NCBI GenBank assembly: GCA_947497145.1
Contig: CANMFQ010000002.1
Span: 303,693-367,692 of the forward strand
Source of the DNA: an uncultured Flavobacteriaceae bacterium
GTDB taxonomy: Bacteria > Bacteroidota > Bacteroidia > Flavobacteriales > Flavobacteriaceae
DNA length: 64,000 nt
Direction of reading: 5' to 3'
Part shown: in pieces, positions 47,966-56,819 of the stretch
Numbering within the stretch: position 1 is the first letter of the stretch
How the letters are laid out: every line of letters starts with the position of its first letter
Program-made: the position numbers and the translations under genes
Notes under the pieces: generated by a model
Databases searched by the model: none
What the model was told of the DNA's origin: nothing
Seen by the model: only the letters and a program-made list of their open reading frames with translations

Positions 47966-48386
47966 GGTAGGCCTTGTTTTGAGGGGTTTGGCTTCGCTGA
48001 ACGACCGCAAAAATTCGTTAAAAGTACCGAGTATGGATTAAGTGTAAAATAGCACCGATAAACGACCAAAGGGCTAAAATCACTTTATCGAAAAAATGTG
48101 TCGTTAAACCGTAAGAAGCGTTTTTGTTCTTGTATGAAAGGAGGCTATCTATAGTAATATTAGAAGGAGGTACAATGTTATTAAAAGAACCGTTGCTATT
48201 GAGATCCGTGTTGTTCTTTCATATCAGATCTAATACATCTTCAAATACAACTAGGGTAGAAAGAAAGATATAGTTTAGTATATAAGGACACTGTTAATTT
48301 AAAAAGGATATGTTTTTATGAAAGAGAGACTAAAGGGAAATGGATCTGGACAATGTTGACTGCGGATGTTTTACTTGTTTTGTTGA

Positions 48387-48626
48387 TTAAGCCATTTTAG
48401 CTTTATTCTTTTTAGTAGCAAAAGACAATGCTTTTTTAACTCTAGAGTTAGCGAACTTGTATAAACGCGCAACCTCATTGTTAGTTTCTATGGTTACGTC
48501 TTCTTTTTCAGTAGCAGTAGTGCTAGTCATTTCAACAGTATCAACTTTTACCTCTTCAGTAGCGTTTTGTGCTTGAGCTGCTACTGAGATAAAAAGAACA
48601 AAAATTAAAGTTGCGATAGTTTTCAT
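48387..48626 (-). CDS. Small secreted protein, array copy 3
   Basis: A 79-residue near-copy. Here the frame opens exactly at the MKTIATLIF start with no longer in-frame extension, which supports this start for all copies. It differs from copy 2 by ETNNEVARL in place of ETKNEVARL, removing one charge before the basic half. Confidence 0.88.
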   Translation of the reverse strand: MKTIATLIFVLFISVAAQAQNATEEVKVDTVEMTSTTATEKEDVTIETNNEVARLYKFANSRVKKALSFATKKNKAKMA

Positions 48627-48632
48627 GACTTG

Positions 48633-48654
48633 ACGTTTTATATATATAAAACGT
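48633..48654 (-). promoter_or_regulatory. Perfect 22-bp palindrome before copy 3
   Basis: Identical in sequence and spacing to the elements of copies 1 and 2. Confidence 0.7.
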
Positions 48655-49120
48655 GTTAGGCCTTGTTTTACAGGGTTTGGCTTCGCTGAACGACCTCAAA
48701 AATTCGTTAAAAGTACCGAGTATGGATTAAGTGTAAAATAGCACCGATAAACGACCAAAGGGCTAAAATCACTTCATCGAAAAAATGTGTCGTTAAACCG
48801 TAAGAAGCGTTTTTGTCCTTGTATGAAAGGAGGCTATCCACAGTAATATTAGAAGGAGATACAATGTTATTAAAAGAACAGTTGCTATTGAGAGCCGTCT
48901 TGTTCTTTCATATCAGATGTAATACATCTTCAAAAAGCGTAGTTATTTGATTTTATGTTTTGGAACTAGTATAGTTTGTGTCTTGGAACTAGGGTAGAAA
49001 GAAAGACATCGTCTAGTATATAAGGACAGAGTTAATTTAAAGATTAGTTTTATGAAAGAGAGACTAAAGGGAAATGGTTTTGGATAATGTTTACTGCGGA
49101 TGTTTTACTTGTTTTGTTGA

Positions 49121-49360
49121 TTAAGCCATTTTAGCTTTATTCTTTTTAGTAGCGAAAGACAATGCTTTTTTAACTCTAGAGTTAGCAAACTTGTATAAAC
49201 GCGCAACCTCATTTTTAGTTTCTATAGTTACGTCTTCTTTTTCAGTAGCAGTAGTGCTAGTCATTTCAACAGTGTCAACTTTTACCTCTTCAGTAGCGTT
49301 TTGTGCTTGAGCAGCTAGAGAGATAAAAAGAACAAAAATTAAAGTTGCGATAGTTTTCAT
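49121..49360 (-). CDS. Small secreted protein, array copy 4
   Basis: A 79-residue near-copy; its signal peptide has LAAQAQ instead of VAAQAQ, and the mature protein equals copy 2. In the leader of this copy CCCTGTTTTACAGGG forms a clean six-pair hairpin beyond the palindrome, where copies 1 and 2 have a diverged form. As the most upstream leftward copy it marks the right end of the array. Confidence 0.88.
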   Translation of the reverse strand: MKTIATLIFVLFISLAAQAQNATEEVKVDTVEMTSTTATEKEDVTIETKNEVARLYKFANSRVKKALSFATKKNKAKMA

Positions 49361-49366
49361 GACTCG

Positions 49367-49388
49367 ACGTTTTATATATATAAAACGT
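49367..49388 (-). promoter_or_regulatory. Perfect 22-bp palindrome before copy 4
   Basis: Identical palindrome at identical spacing. A C replaces T in the short stretch between it and the start codon (GACTCG instead of GACTTG), while the palindrome itself is unchanged. Confidence 0.7.
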
Positions 49389-49642
49389 GTTAGGCCCTGT
49401 TTTACAGGGTTTGGCTTCGCTGAACGACCGCAAAAATTCGTTAAAAGTACCAAGTATGGATTAAGTGTAAAATAGCACCGATAAACGACCAAAGGGCTAA
49501 AATCACTTCATCGAAAAAATGTGTCGTTAAACCGTAAGGGTAGGTTTGATTCGTGTTTGTTTTTCAAAAAAATGAATGTTTGGTGCTTATTCAATGTTAA
49601 GTAGGCGTATGTTTAGAATTTCATTTTTGTTATCTTAGCCTT

Positions 49643-50050
49643 ATGCTATCTAAAAAGACAAAATACGGATTAAAAGCGCTAACTTTTCTAGCTGCACAAA
49701 AAGGAAAGGCTCCGGTGCAAATTGCTGAAATTGCAAAGCAAGAAAATATCTCTCAAAAGTTTTTGGAGAGCATTTTACTTTCCTTAAGAAAAACAGGCTT
49801 TTTAGGTTCTAAAAAAGGAAAGGGAGGTGGCTACTATCTCATTAAAGAACCTCATGAGGTTTTGATGACAGATGTAATGCGGGTTTTAGAAGGTCCTATT
49901 TCTATGGTGCCTTGCGTGAGTCTTAATTTTTACGAAAAGTGTGATGACTGTCCTGATGAGAGCACCTGTGCGGTTAATAAATTGATGCTAAAGGTTAGAG
50001 ATAGTGCTTTAGAAGTGTATAGAAACAATACTTTGGCTGATTTGATATAA
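49643..50050 (+). CDS. Rrf2-family transcription regulator with four cysteines
   Basis: The 135-residue protein has the Rrf2 winged-helix start MLSKKTKYGLKALTFLA, the recognition part ISQKFLESILLSLRKTGFLGSKKG and wing GGGYYLIK. Cysteines at 91, 100, 103 and 109 form a cluster like the three of IscR, so it probably binds an iron-sulfur cluster and senses iron, redox or nitric oxide. Target genes are unknown. It sits between the array and the kynurenine monooxygenase gene, pointing right. Confidence 0.92.
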   Translation: MLSKKTKYGLKALTFLAAQKGKAPVQIAEIAKQENISQKFLESILLSLRKTGFLGSKKGKGGGYYLIKEPHEVLMTDVMRVLEGPISMVPCVSLNFYEKCDDCPDESTCAVNKLMLKVRDSALEVYRNNTLADLI

Positions 50051-50178
50051 ATTCTTTTTAAAACTAGCGTGATTGTTTTCATATGTGGAAAAACAAAATT
50101 TCAGTAAAATGTTTAGTACTAGGTAGATAGTCGAACCGTATATTTAAAGTTGAGCAGTATACAAAGCGGGTTTAATAG

Positions 50179-50186
50179 TATCTTTG
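50179..50186 (+). promoter_or_regulatory. Candidate -7 element before kmo
   Basis: TATCTTTG matches TAnnTTTG exactly; the nearest upstream TTG is 26 bp away, longer than usual. It overlaps the first possible start (50184), which supports the later ATG at 50271. Confidence 0.35.
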
Positions 50187-50270
50187 ACATTTACGAATAG
50201 TTTTAAATTTTACAATGAAATCTTTTTCCTTAACTTTAAAAACTATTCTTTTAAATTTCGAATAGCATTT

Positions 50271-51611
50271 ATGATACAAACTTCAAAAAAAATTGCCATC
50301 ATAGGCTCGGGATTGGTGGGTTCATTATTGGCAATATATCTTAAAAAATTAGGTCATTCAATAACCGTTTTTGACCGAAGACCCGATATACGAAATATTA
50401 AGTTCTCAGGTAGGTCTATTAATTTAGCTATGAGCAATAGAGGTTGGAGGGCTCTAGAAGAGGTTGATTTGGAAGATGAGATAAAAAAAATTGCCATTCC
50501 TTTAAATAAGCGTGCCATGCATGTCGTGGGAAAAGAAGAGTATTACCAGCCTTACGGTAAAGATGGAGAGGCAATATGGTCTATTTCTCGCGGAGTGTTA
50601 AATAAGAAAATGATAGACCTAGCAGAAAACTCGGGAGTCAATTTTCAATTTGAAGAAAAAGTTTGGGATGTTAATTTACCCGAAGCAAAATTGTATACAG
50701 GAGAAACAGAGAAAGGGGAGTGGAAGGAGTACCAATATGATGTTATTTTTGGTTGTGATGGTGCTTTTTCACGGGTACGTCATAAAATGCAAAGACGTAG
50801 TCGTTTTGATTATTCTCAAAATTTTATTGATGTAGGATACAAAGAGCTTACCATACCTCCCAATGCTGATGGTACACATAAATTGGATAAAAATTCATTC
50901 CATATATGGCCTAGGGGAAAATTTATGTTAATCGCCATGCCTAATTTAGATGGAAGTTTTACATGTACCCTTTTTATGCCATTTGAAGGGGAAGTTTCTT
51001 TTGAAAACATACGAACTAAAGAAGAAGCCAAGACTTTCTTTATTACTTATTTTCCTAATGTGATGCAGGTGATGGATGATTTAATGGAAGATTTTTTTAA
51101 TAACCCAACAAGCGCTATGGTTACTATGAAATGTTATCCATGGACCTATTGGGATAAAATAGCTTTGGTGGGTGATTCTGCTCATGCCATTGTTCCTTTT
51201 TATGGTCAAGGTATGAATGCTGGTTTTGAAGATATTTATGTGTTAAATAAAATTATAAAAAAATATGGCGACGATTGGGAAGCTATTTTTCAAGCCTATC
51301 AAAAAGAGCGCAAACCAAATGCTGATGCGATTGCCGAGTTAAGTTATCGCAATTTTGTAGAAATGAGTAGCAAGACTGCCGATCATAAATTTTTACTACA
51401 AAAGAAGATAGAGAAACATTTTGCGACTAAATATCCTGAAAAGTGGATTCCGTGTTATTCTCGAGTTACTTTTTCGCACAGACCTTATGCAGAAGCATTG
51501 GCTATGGGTGATGAGCAAGAGGAAATTATGAAAAAAATTATGCAAATACCCCGTATTGAAGAAATATGGGATAGCAAAGAAGTAGAAGATAAAATACTGC
51601 AGCTACTTTAG
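50271..51611 (+). CDS. kmo: Kynurenine 3-monooxygenase
   Basis: The FAD monooxygenase converts kynurenine to 3-hydroxykynurenine in tryptophan breakdown. It has the Rossmann motif IAIIGSGLVGSLLAIYL, an acidic residue in FDRRPD, the family loop FSGRSINLAMSNRGWRALE, and the second FAD motif ALVGDSAHAIVPFYGQGMNAGFED. I use ATG 50271 (446 residues); a longer frame from 50184 would add 29 Phe/Lys/Asn-rich residues overlapping the promoter-like box. The bacterial form lacks the C-terminal membrane tail of eukaryotic KMO. No other kynurenine-pathway gene is in the window. Confidence 0.95.
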   Translation: MIQTSKKIAIIGSGLVGSLLAIYLKKLGHSITVFDRRPDIRNIKFSGRSINLAMSNRGWRALEEVDLEDEIKKIAIPLNKRAMHVVGKEEYYQPYGKDGEAIWSISRGVLNKKMIDLAENSGVNFQFEEKVWDVNLPEAKLYTGETEKGEWKEYQYDVIFGCDGAFSRVRHKMQRRSRFDYSQNFIDVGYKELTIPPNADGTHKLDKNSFHIWPRGKFMLIAMPNLDGSFTCTLFMPFEGEVSFENIRTKEEAKTFFITYFPNVMQVMDDLMEDFFNNPTSAMVTMKCYPWTYWDKIALVGDSAHAIVPFYGQGMNAGFEDIYVLNKIIKKYGDDWEAIFQAYQKERKPNADAIAELSYRNFVEMSSKTADHKFLLQKKIEKHFATKYPEKWIPCYSRVTFSHRPYAEALAMGDEQEEIMKKIMQIPRIEEIWDSKEVEDKILQLL

Positions 51612-51636
51612 AGTAAACATCAGCATAATGAGAAAT

Positions 51637-51675
51637 AAAAAAAGCCATGTACGTTATAAGTGCATGGCTTTTTTT
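51637..51675. terminator. Bidirectional terminator between kmo and the opposing gene
   Basis: A-run plus GCCATG (51637-51649) pairs with CATGGC plus T-run (51663-51675). It has a T-tract in both directions, so it can end kmo and the leftward gene at 51695. Confidence 0.9.
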
Positions 51676-51694
51676 AAGTTAAGAAAATTGTCGT

Positions 51695-52474
51695 CTATAA
51701 TTTAGAGAACATTTTTTTCATCTTTTCTTGTTCTTCTTCAGCTAAAACGGGGTCTACCAAAATTCTACCACTATGCTCATCAGTTATGATTTTCTTACGA
51801 GAGGCAATTTCTACCTGTACCTGCGGTGGAATAGTGAAAAATGAACCTCCAGATGCCCCTCTTTCAATAGGTACAACTGCCAAGCCATTTTTAACATTGT
51901 TTCTGATACGAGCATAAGCTTTTACCAAACGCTCTTCAATTTCTTTTTGAAATTTTTCAGATTTGTCAAGTAGCGCTTTCTCTTCTTTTTCTGTTTCAGC
52001 CAAAATAGCATTTAACTCACTTTTCTTGTGTTTTAAGTGCGTTTCTCTGGCACTTAAACGCTCTTTCGTTTCAGAGATAACAGATTTTTTTTGATCTATT
52101 TGTGCTTTAAATTCTTTGATGTTCTTTTCTGCTAACTGAATTTCAAGTTCTTGAAACTCTAACTCTTTGGTGATAGAGTTAAATTCTCTACTATTTCTAA
52201 CGTTTTTTTGTTGCTCAGTATATTTTTTAATCAATGTTTTAGACTCATCAATCAAATTCTTTTTGGCAGTAATTTCAAAGTTGATCGTTTCTACATCAGT
52301 CTTTAATTTGTCAATTCTAGTTTTTAATCCTAAAACTTCATTTTCAAGATCTTCAACTTCTAACGGAAGTTCACCACGAACGCTCCTTATCTCATCAACT
52401 CTAGAATCAATTAATTGCAAGTCATATAATGCTCTTAACTTATCTTCTACGGTTGTTTCTGTCTTTTTTGCCAT
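51695..52474 (-). CDS. Coiled-coil protein of the CT398 / zinc-ribbon (DUF164) family, cysteines lost
   Basis: The 259-residue protein is mostly a long coiled coil (about 30-190). Its C-terminal part aligns with the C4 zinc ribbon of the CT398/DUF164 family. Where relatives have CGGC...LPPQ...C..CGR, this one has ASGGSFFTIPPQ...DEHSGRIL: the fold pattern remains but all four zinc-binding cysteines are gone. Relatives bind RNA polymerase or are linked to flagellar assembly in some bacteria, but function is unsettled. It lies 2 bp after the Nif3 gene, a pairing found in many bacteria. Confidence 0.88.
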   Translation of the reverse strand: MAKKTETTVEDKLRALYDLQLIDSRVDEIRSVRGELPLEVEDLENEVLGLKTRIDKLKTDVETINFEITAKKNLIDESKTLIKKYTEQQKNVRNSREFNSITKELEFQELEIQLAEKNIKEFKAQIDQKKSVISETKERLSARETHLKHKKSELNAILAETEKEEKALLDKSEKFQKEIEERLVKAYARIRNNVKNGLAVVPIERGASGGSFFTIPPQVQVEIASRKKIITDEHSGRILVDPVLAEEEQEKMKKMFSKL

Positions 52475-52476
52475 AT

Positions 52477-53571
52477 CTATAAATACTTGATTGGATTTGT
52501 TGTGCTTTCCGATAAACGGACTGCAAAATTAGGAATTTTTTTTGTAAGATAATCAACTAAAAGGTTTTTTGTAAATTGCTCAGTTTCATAGTGTCCAATA
52601 TCTGCTATTACGAGCTTGTTTTCTGCCTCGTAAAATTGATGGTATTTGACGTCTGCTGTAACGAAAACATCTGCGCCTGAGTGTTTTGCGGCTGAAATGG
52701 CAAATGCACCACTCCCACCAAGAACAGCAACTTTTTTAACAGGCTTGCCCAATAGGTTTGAATGACGCACACAAGCAACATGCATTCTTTTCTTAATATG
52801 CTGTAAAAATTGAAGCTCATCCATAGGAGTTTTTAAATAACCTACCATGCCCATGCCAATAGTTTGGTTTGAATTTTCTAAAGCATAAATTTCATAGGCG
52901 ACCTCTTCGTAAGGATGATTTTTAAAAAGCGCTTTTAAAACAGCGGTCTCTTCGGCCTTTTGATACGTAACATGAATTTGTGTTTCTTCTTCATGATGCA
53001 GTTGTCCTATCTCACCTTTTACGGGCTTGGCCATTTCTCCCGCTTTGTAACTCCCTGTTCCATCATTGATAAAACTACAATGACTGTAGTTTCCTATGTT
53101 TCCTGCTCCTGCATTAAAGAGTGCCTCTTTTAAGGCGCCTGCATCAGATTTTGGCACATAGGTAGTAAGTTTCTTAATAGTGTTTTTTTGTGGAAGGAGA
53201 ATTGTAGTATTCGCTAAGCCTAATACTTCGCATATCTTGGCATTTACACCTTGTTGGCAATTGTCTAAGGCGGTATGCATGCTGTAAATAGCAATATTAT
53301 TTTGAATAGCTTTTATAACTACACGTTCTACATATGTTTTTCCTGTTAGTTTTTTAAGCCCTCCAAAAATTATGGGGTGAAAACTAACGATAAGGTTACA
53401 TTGGTTGGCAATAGCTTCGTCAACTACATGCTCCAGCGTATCAAGGGTTACCAAAATCCCCGTTACCTTCTGTTCATTATTTCCTACCAAAAGGCCTACA
53501 TTATCAAAATCTTCAGCATAGGCCAAAGGAGCCAATTCTTCTAGTATTGAAATTATTTCTTTTACAATCAT
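52477..53571 (-). CDS. Nif3-like dinuclear metal-centre protein (YbgI/YqfO family)
   Basis: The 364-residue protein is of the long form, with two Nif3 half-domains and an inserted middle domain (about 130-235, resembling the PII-like insert of YqfO, with ALFKNHPYEEVAYEIY). Metal ligands are visible in SFHPIIFGG, MHTALDN and the C-terminal ADIGHYETEQ. These form hexameric toroids; GTP cyclohydrolase-type activity has been proposed but not settled. It is directly followed by the CT398-like coiled-coil gene and diverges from lpxK with 46 bp between them. Confidence 0.94.
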   Translation of the reverse strand: MIVKEIISILEELAPLAYAEDFDNVGLLVGNNEQKVTGILVTLDTLEHVVDEAIANQCNLIVSFHPIIFGGLKKLTGKTYVERVVIKAIQNNIAIYSMHTALDNCQQGVNAKICEVLGLANTTILLPQKNTIKKLTTYVPKSDAGALKEALFNAGAGNIGNYSHCSFINDGTGSYKAGEMAKPVKGEIGQLHHEEETQIHVTYQKAEETAVLKALFKNHPYEEVAYEIYALENSNQTIGMGMVGYLKTPMDELQFLQHIKKRMHVACVRHSNLLGKPVKKVAVLGGSGAFAISAAKHSGADVFVTADVKYHQFYEAENKLVIADIGHYETEQFTKNLLVDYLTKKIPNFAVRLSESTTNPIKYL

Positions 53572-53617
53572 TTTACGATTTTTAAGACGCTCAAAGATAA
53601 AATATTATATTTTCGCT

Positions 53618-54619
53618 GTGATGTGGCTTCTAAGAAAAATAATATTTCCGTTTTCATTGATTTATGCGATGGTAGTTTTTGTGCGTAATCGATTTTATGA
53701 TTGGGGGCTGTTGCAATCAAAAACTTTTAAAACACCCATTATCTGTATTGGTAATTTGAGTGTGGGTGGTACGGGAAAAACACCTATGGTTGAGCTGCTG
53801 GTTTCGCTATTGAAAAACGACTACAAGGTGGCTGTTTTGAGTAGGGGCTATGGTCGAAAGTCTAAGGGTTTTGTTTTGGCTGACGCTGCTATATCGGTTA
53901 CTGATTTGGGTGATGAGCCTTTTCAAATTTATAATAAACACCAAGATATTATTGTGGCTGTTGATGCTGATAGGCAAAACGGAATAGCCATGTTGGAAGA
54001 AACGATCAAACCCGATATAATTATTTTGGATGATGCTTTTCAGCACAGAAAGGTTAAACCTCAGTTTTCTATTTTACTTACTGCTTTTAGTAACTTGTAT
54101 GTAAACGATTGGTATCTGCCAACTGGTAATTTACGTGATAGTAAGCGCGAAGCGCAGCGAGCAGACATAATAATAGTAACGAAACTGAATAGAAATGCGC
54201 AAAAAAGTCAGTTTTCAACTATTAAGGATAGTTTGAAACCTAAGGAGCATCAAGAAGTGTTGTATAGCTTTTTGGCGTATGATGAAGAACTAAAAGGAAA
54301 TGGTAGTTTAAAGAATATTGCTGAATTGAAAGGGAAAAAGGTGACACTAGTTACAGGTATTGCAAATCCAAAACCTTTAGTCGATTTTTTGACTGAAATG
54401 GAAGTTTCTTTTGAGCATCTATCTTTTAGAGATCATCATTTTTTTACAGAAAAAGAACTATTAAAATTAAGCGCAAGACCCAATATACTTACTACTGAAA
54501 AAGATTATATGAGGTTAGGTGATAAAGTTGAAAACTGTAATTATATTACTATAAAGCATCAGTTTCATCAAGCTGGTTTAATACACTTAAAAAACGCCTT
54601 AAAAGCATTTATGAAATAG
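53618..54619 (+). CDS. lpxK: Tetraacyldisaccharide 4'-kinase (lipid A synthesis)
   Basis: The 333-residue kinase adds the 4'-phosphate to lipid A disaccharide at the inner membrane. The Walker A motif is VGGTGKTP within GNLSVGGTGKTPMVELL; other landmarks are VLSRGYGRKSKG, GDEPFQIY, DDAFQHRKVKP and FRDHHFFTEKEL, and there is an N-terminal membrane-associated helix. Its last 11 bp overlap the 3' end of the opposing histidine kinase gene. Confidence 0.97.
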   Translation: MMWLLRKIIFPFSLIYAMVVFVRNRFYDWGLLQSKTFKTPIICIGNLSVGGTGKTPMVELLVSLLKNDYKVAVLSRGYGRKSKGFVLADAAISVTDLGDEPFQIYNKHQDIIVAVDADRQNGIAMLEETIKPDIIILDDAFQHRKVKPQFSILLTAFSNLYVNDWYLPTGNLRDSKREAQRADIIIVTKLNRNAQKSQFSTIKDSLKPKEHQEVLYSFLAYDEELKGNGSLKNIAELKGKKVTLVTGIANPKPLVDFLTEMEVSFEHLSFRDHHFFTEKELLKLSARPNILTTEKDYMRLGDKVENCNYITIKHQFHQAGLIHLKNALKAFMK

Positions 54620-56819
54620 GTTTTTTGATGAAAATATTTTCTCCAATCTTTTGATAAAAAACTTCAGGTTTAAAAGGTTTTGTTACCACATCGTTACATC
54701 CGGCAGCGTAAAAACTTTCTAAACTATCATCTAGCGAAATAGCTGTTAACGCTATAATAGGTGTTGTTTTGTCAAACTCACGTATTCGTATTGTTGCTTC
54801 TTCTCCACTAATGCCTGGCATATGAATATCCATTAAAATGGCGTCGTAGTTATTGTCAGTGGCTAGCGCAACTGCTTCAAGTCCATTACTTGCAATGTCA
54901 CAAGTCATTTCTTTCTTAATAAGCATTTTTTTAGTGATCACCTGATTGATTTTGTTGTCTTCAACAACCATAAGGTGAAGTCCTTTAAATTCAAAATTGT
55001 GTTCTGAAATGGGGTAGTGTGTATCCTCGCTCATGTTTTGATTGCTTTTAACTTTTAGTTCAAAAAAGAAAGAGCTTCCTTTTCCTAATTCGCTTTTTAA
55101 TTGAATTTTACTATCAAATAAACCTAATAAACTTTTTACTATCGTGAGGCCAAGACCTGTACCTCCATATTCTCTATTAATTTGAATAGAGCCCTGTTCA
55201 AAACCTTCAAAAATACTGGATAGTTTTTCTTGAGAAATTCCGATGCCTGTATCGGCTACTTCAAAATAGAGTGTAATATCTTCGTCAATTTTTTTTACCA
55301 TTTTGGCAATAACTTTTACTTCTCCATTTTTTGTAAATTTTAAAGCGTTGCCTATAAGGTTCATAAATATTTGAGACAATTTAATAGGGTCGCTCATCAA
55401 TTGATTTGGAATAGTATCGTCATAATCCAAAACAATCTCAGTATTGTTTTGACTAGCACTCTGTTGCAAAGAGTCAATTACCTCTGTTATTGTTCTTTTT
55501 AGGTTAAAATCAGAGATTAAGGGTTTGAGTTTATCAGCGTCAATTTTATTTATTTGCAGAATGTCGTTAATGAAATTTAAAAGATAGTCACCAGAAAATT
55601 TTAAGGCATTTAAATGTTCTTGTTGATTTTCATTAGGGTTTTCTTCGAGCAATAAGTGCGTCAAGCCCGTAACGGCATAAAGCGGTGTTCTCAACTCATG
55701 GCTAACCGTTGATAAGAAGTTGGTTTTTGCTTCCATGGCGCTTATGGCAGAGTCTCTCGCAGCTTTTAATTCATTGTTTTTAGTTTGTAATAAATCATTT
55801 GTTTTTAGTTTGATTTGGTTGTTTCTGTACAGTGAAACTGCTAATAGTGAAATGATGATTAAAAAAGCAGAAACCAAAATCATGATAATTTCAGAACGGT
55901 TAGTAGCGTCAGTGAGCTCTTCGATCTCTTTTTCTTGCTTTTTTATGGTATTGCTCATAAAATCAAACTGTATTTTATCAGCAGTTTTTACTTCACTTTT
56001 TACTTTCTGTATATTAAACAGAGAGTCTTTTATGGCAGTTAAGTTTTTGTTTTTTTGTAGCGCAAGATTATATTTTCCGGCTTTTTCGTAAATCAAGGCT
56101 AATAATTCATTAGCCTCTTTGATTTCATTAAAAAAGTTATTTTGCTTTGCTAGTTTAAGGGCGCTCTCTCCGTTAGACACTCCTTCTTCGTAATCACCTG
56201 TTCTGTAATGGAGATTTGCTAAGCCTAAATGTGCAAGAGTAGCTAAATACTCTTTTTCGTGAATATCGGTATTTACTATAAGTGAGTTGTAGTTTTTTGA
56301 GGCAACTTCATATTTTTCGAGCTTAACAAAAATATCCGCTTCCAAGAGTAAAACATTGTTAAAAAAATTACGGTCGTTGTTTAGCTGCTTTGCTTCTTCA
56401 AGCATAAATATCGCCTGAAAATAGTTTTCTTTGCGATATAGCATTTGGGCTTCGATAAACTTAAATATGGCTTCACCATAAGGGTATTCGATGTCTTCAG
56501 ATAAGGTCTTTGAGCGATCCCAGAAAATTTCAGCAGCCTCTTCTCTGTTGATTTTAAGGTACAATAGTGCTAACTGATGATAGCTGTCAATAGCACTTTT
56601 TTTATCGTTTTTTTGTTCTGCTAGTGTCTGAGCTTTGTTTAGAATCACCAAGGCAGAATCAAGATTGTTTTGGTTTTTTAAAATTCGAGCTTGATTGAAA
56701 TAGCTAGTCATTGTATCAATGTATACGCTATCTTTTTGGCTGTATATGGTGTACGCAGATAAAGTAAGTGTTAATAGTAAAAATACCTTTTTGCTAATAT
56801 GTCTTTTTAATAATTTCAA
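54609..56819 (-). CDS. Hybrid histidine kinase with TPR sensor region
   Basis: The 736-residue protein has a signal or membrane segment at its start, TPR-like repeats (about 35-280; for example DSYHQLALLYLKINREEAA and LAHLGLANLHYRTGDYEEG), a membrane helix (about 315-336), then HisKA with FLSTVSHELRTPLYAVTG, an HATPase domain (NLIGNALKFTKNG, DTGIGIS, GGTGLGLTI) and a C-terminal receiver with phosphoacceptor Asp in AILMDIHMPG. No DNA-binding domain follows, so it must pass phosphate elsewhere or act through the receiver. It overlaps the GAPDH gene by 4 bp and is translated after it. Confidence 0.95.
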   Translation of the reverse strand: MKLLKRHISKKVFLLLTLTLSAYTIYSQKDSVYIDTMTSYFNQARILKNQNNLDSALVILNKAQTLAEQKNDKKSAIDSYHQLALLYLKINREEAAEIFWDRSKTLSEDIEYPYGEAIFKFIEAQMLYRKENYFQAIFMLEEAKQLNNDRNFFNNVLLLEADIFVKLEKYEVASKNYNSLIVNTDIHEKEYLATLAHLGLANLHYRTGDYEEGVSNGESALKLAKQNNFFNEIKEANELLALIYEKAGKYNLALQKNKNLTAIKDSLFNIQKVKSEVKTADKIQFDFMSNTIKKQEKEIEELTDATNRSEIIMILVSAFLIIISLLAVSLYRNNQIKLKTNDLLQTKNNELKAARDSAISAMEAKTNFLSTVSHELRTPLYAVTGLTHLLLEENPNENQQEHLNALKFSGDYLLNFINDILQINKIDADKLKPLISDFNLKRTITEVIDSLQQSASQNNTEIVLDYDDTIPNQLMSDPIKLSQIFMNLIGNALKFTKNGEVKVIAKMVKKIDEDITLYFEVADTGIGISQEKLSSIFEGFEQGSIQINREYGGTGLGLTIVKSLLGLFDSKIQLKSELGKGSSFFFELKVKSNQNMSEDTHYPISEHNFEFKGLHLMVVEDNKINQVITKKMLIKKEMTCDIASNGLEAVALATDNNYDAILMDIHMPGISGEEATIRIREFDKTTPIIALTAISLDDSLESFYAAGCNDVVTKPFKPEVFYQKIGENIFIKKPIS

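Larger units (their letters stand above)
46953..49540. repeat. Tandem array of four 690-735-bp repeat units
   Basis: Four units repeat with start-to-start distances of 733, 689 and 734 bp. Each contains one leftward 79-codon gene, a 22-bp palindrome six bases before it, and about 130 bp of highly similar leader. Units 1-3 also share spacer DNA (a GAAGGAGG-like block and an AAGGATATG / AAAGAGAGACT block). On the right homology stops near 49540; on the left it stops at the end of gene copy 1. Confidence 0.92.

Noticed and set aside
46953..49540. Array considered as CRISPR or transposon repeats
   Set aside because: Units are about 700 bp and contain a signal-peptide gene; there are no short repeats with unique spacers, no cas genes, no transposase and no terminal inverted repeats.
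50184..50270. Longer start for kmo
   Set aside because: The added residues do not resemble a KMO N-terminus and overlap an exact -7 promoter box; the Rossmann motif begins normally from ATG 50271.
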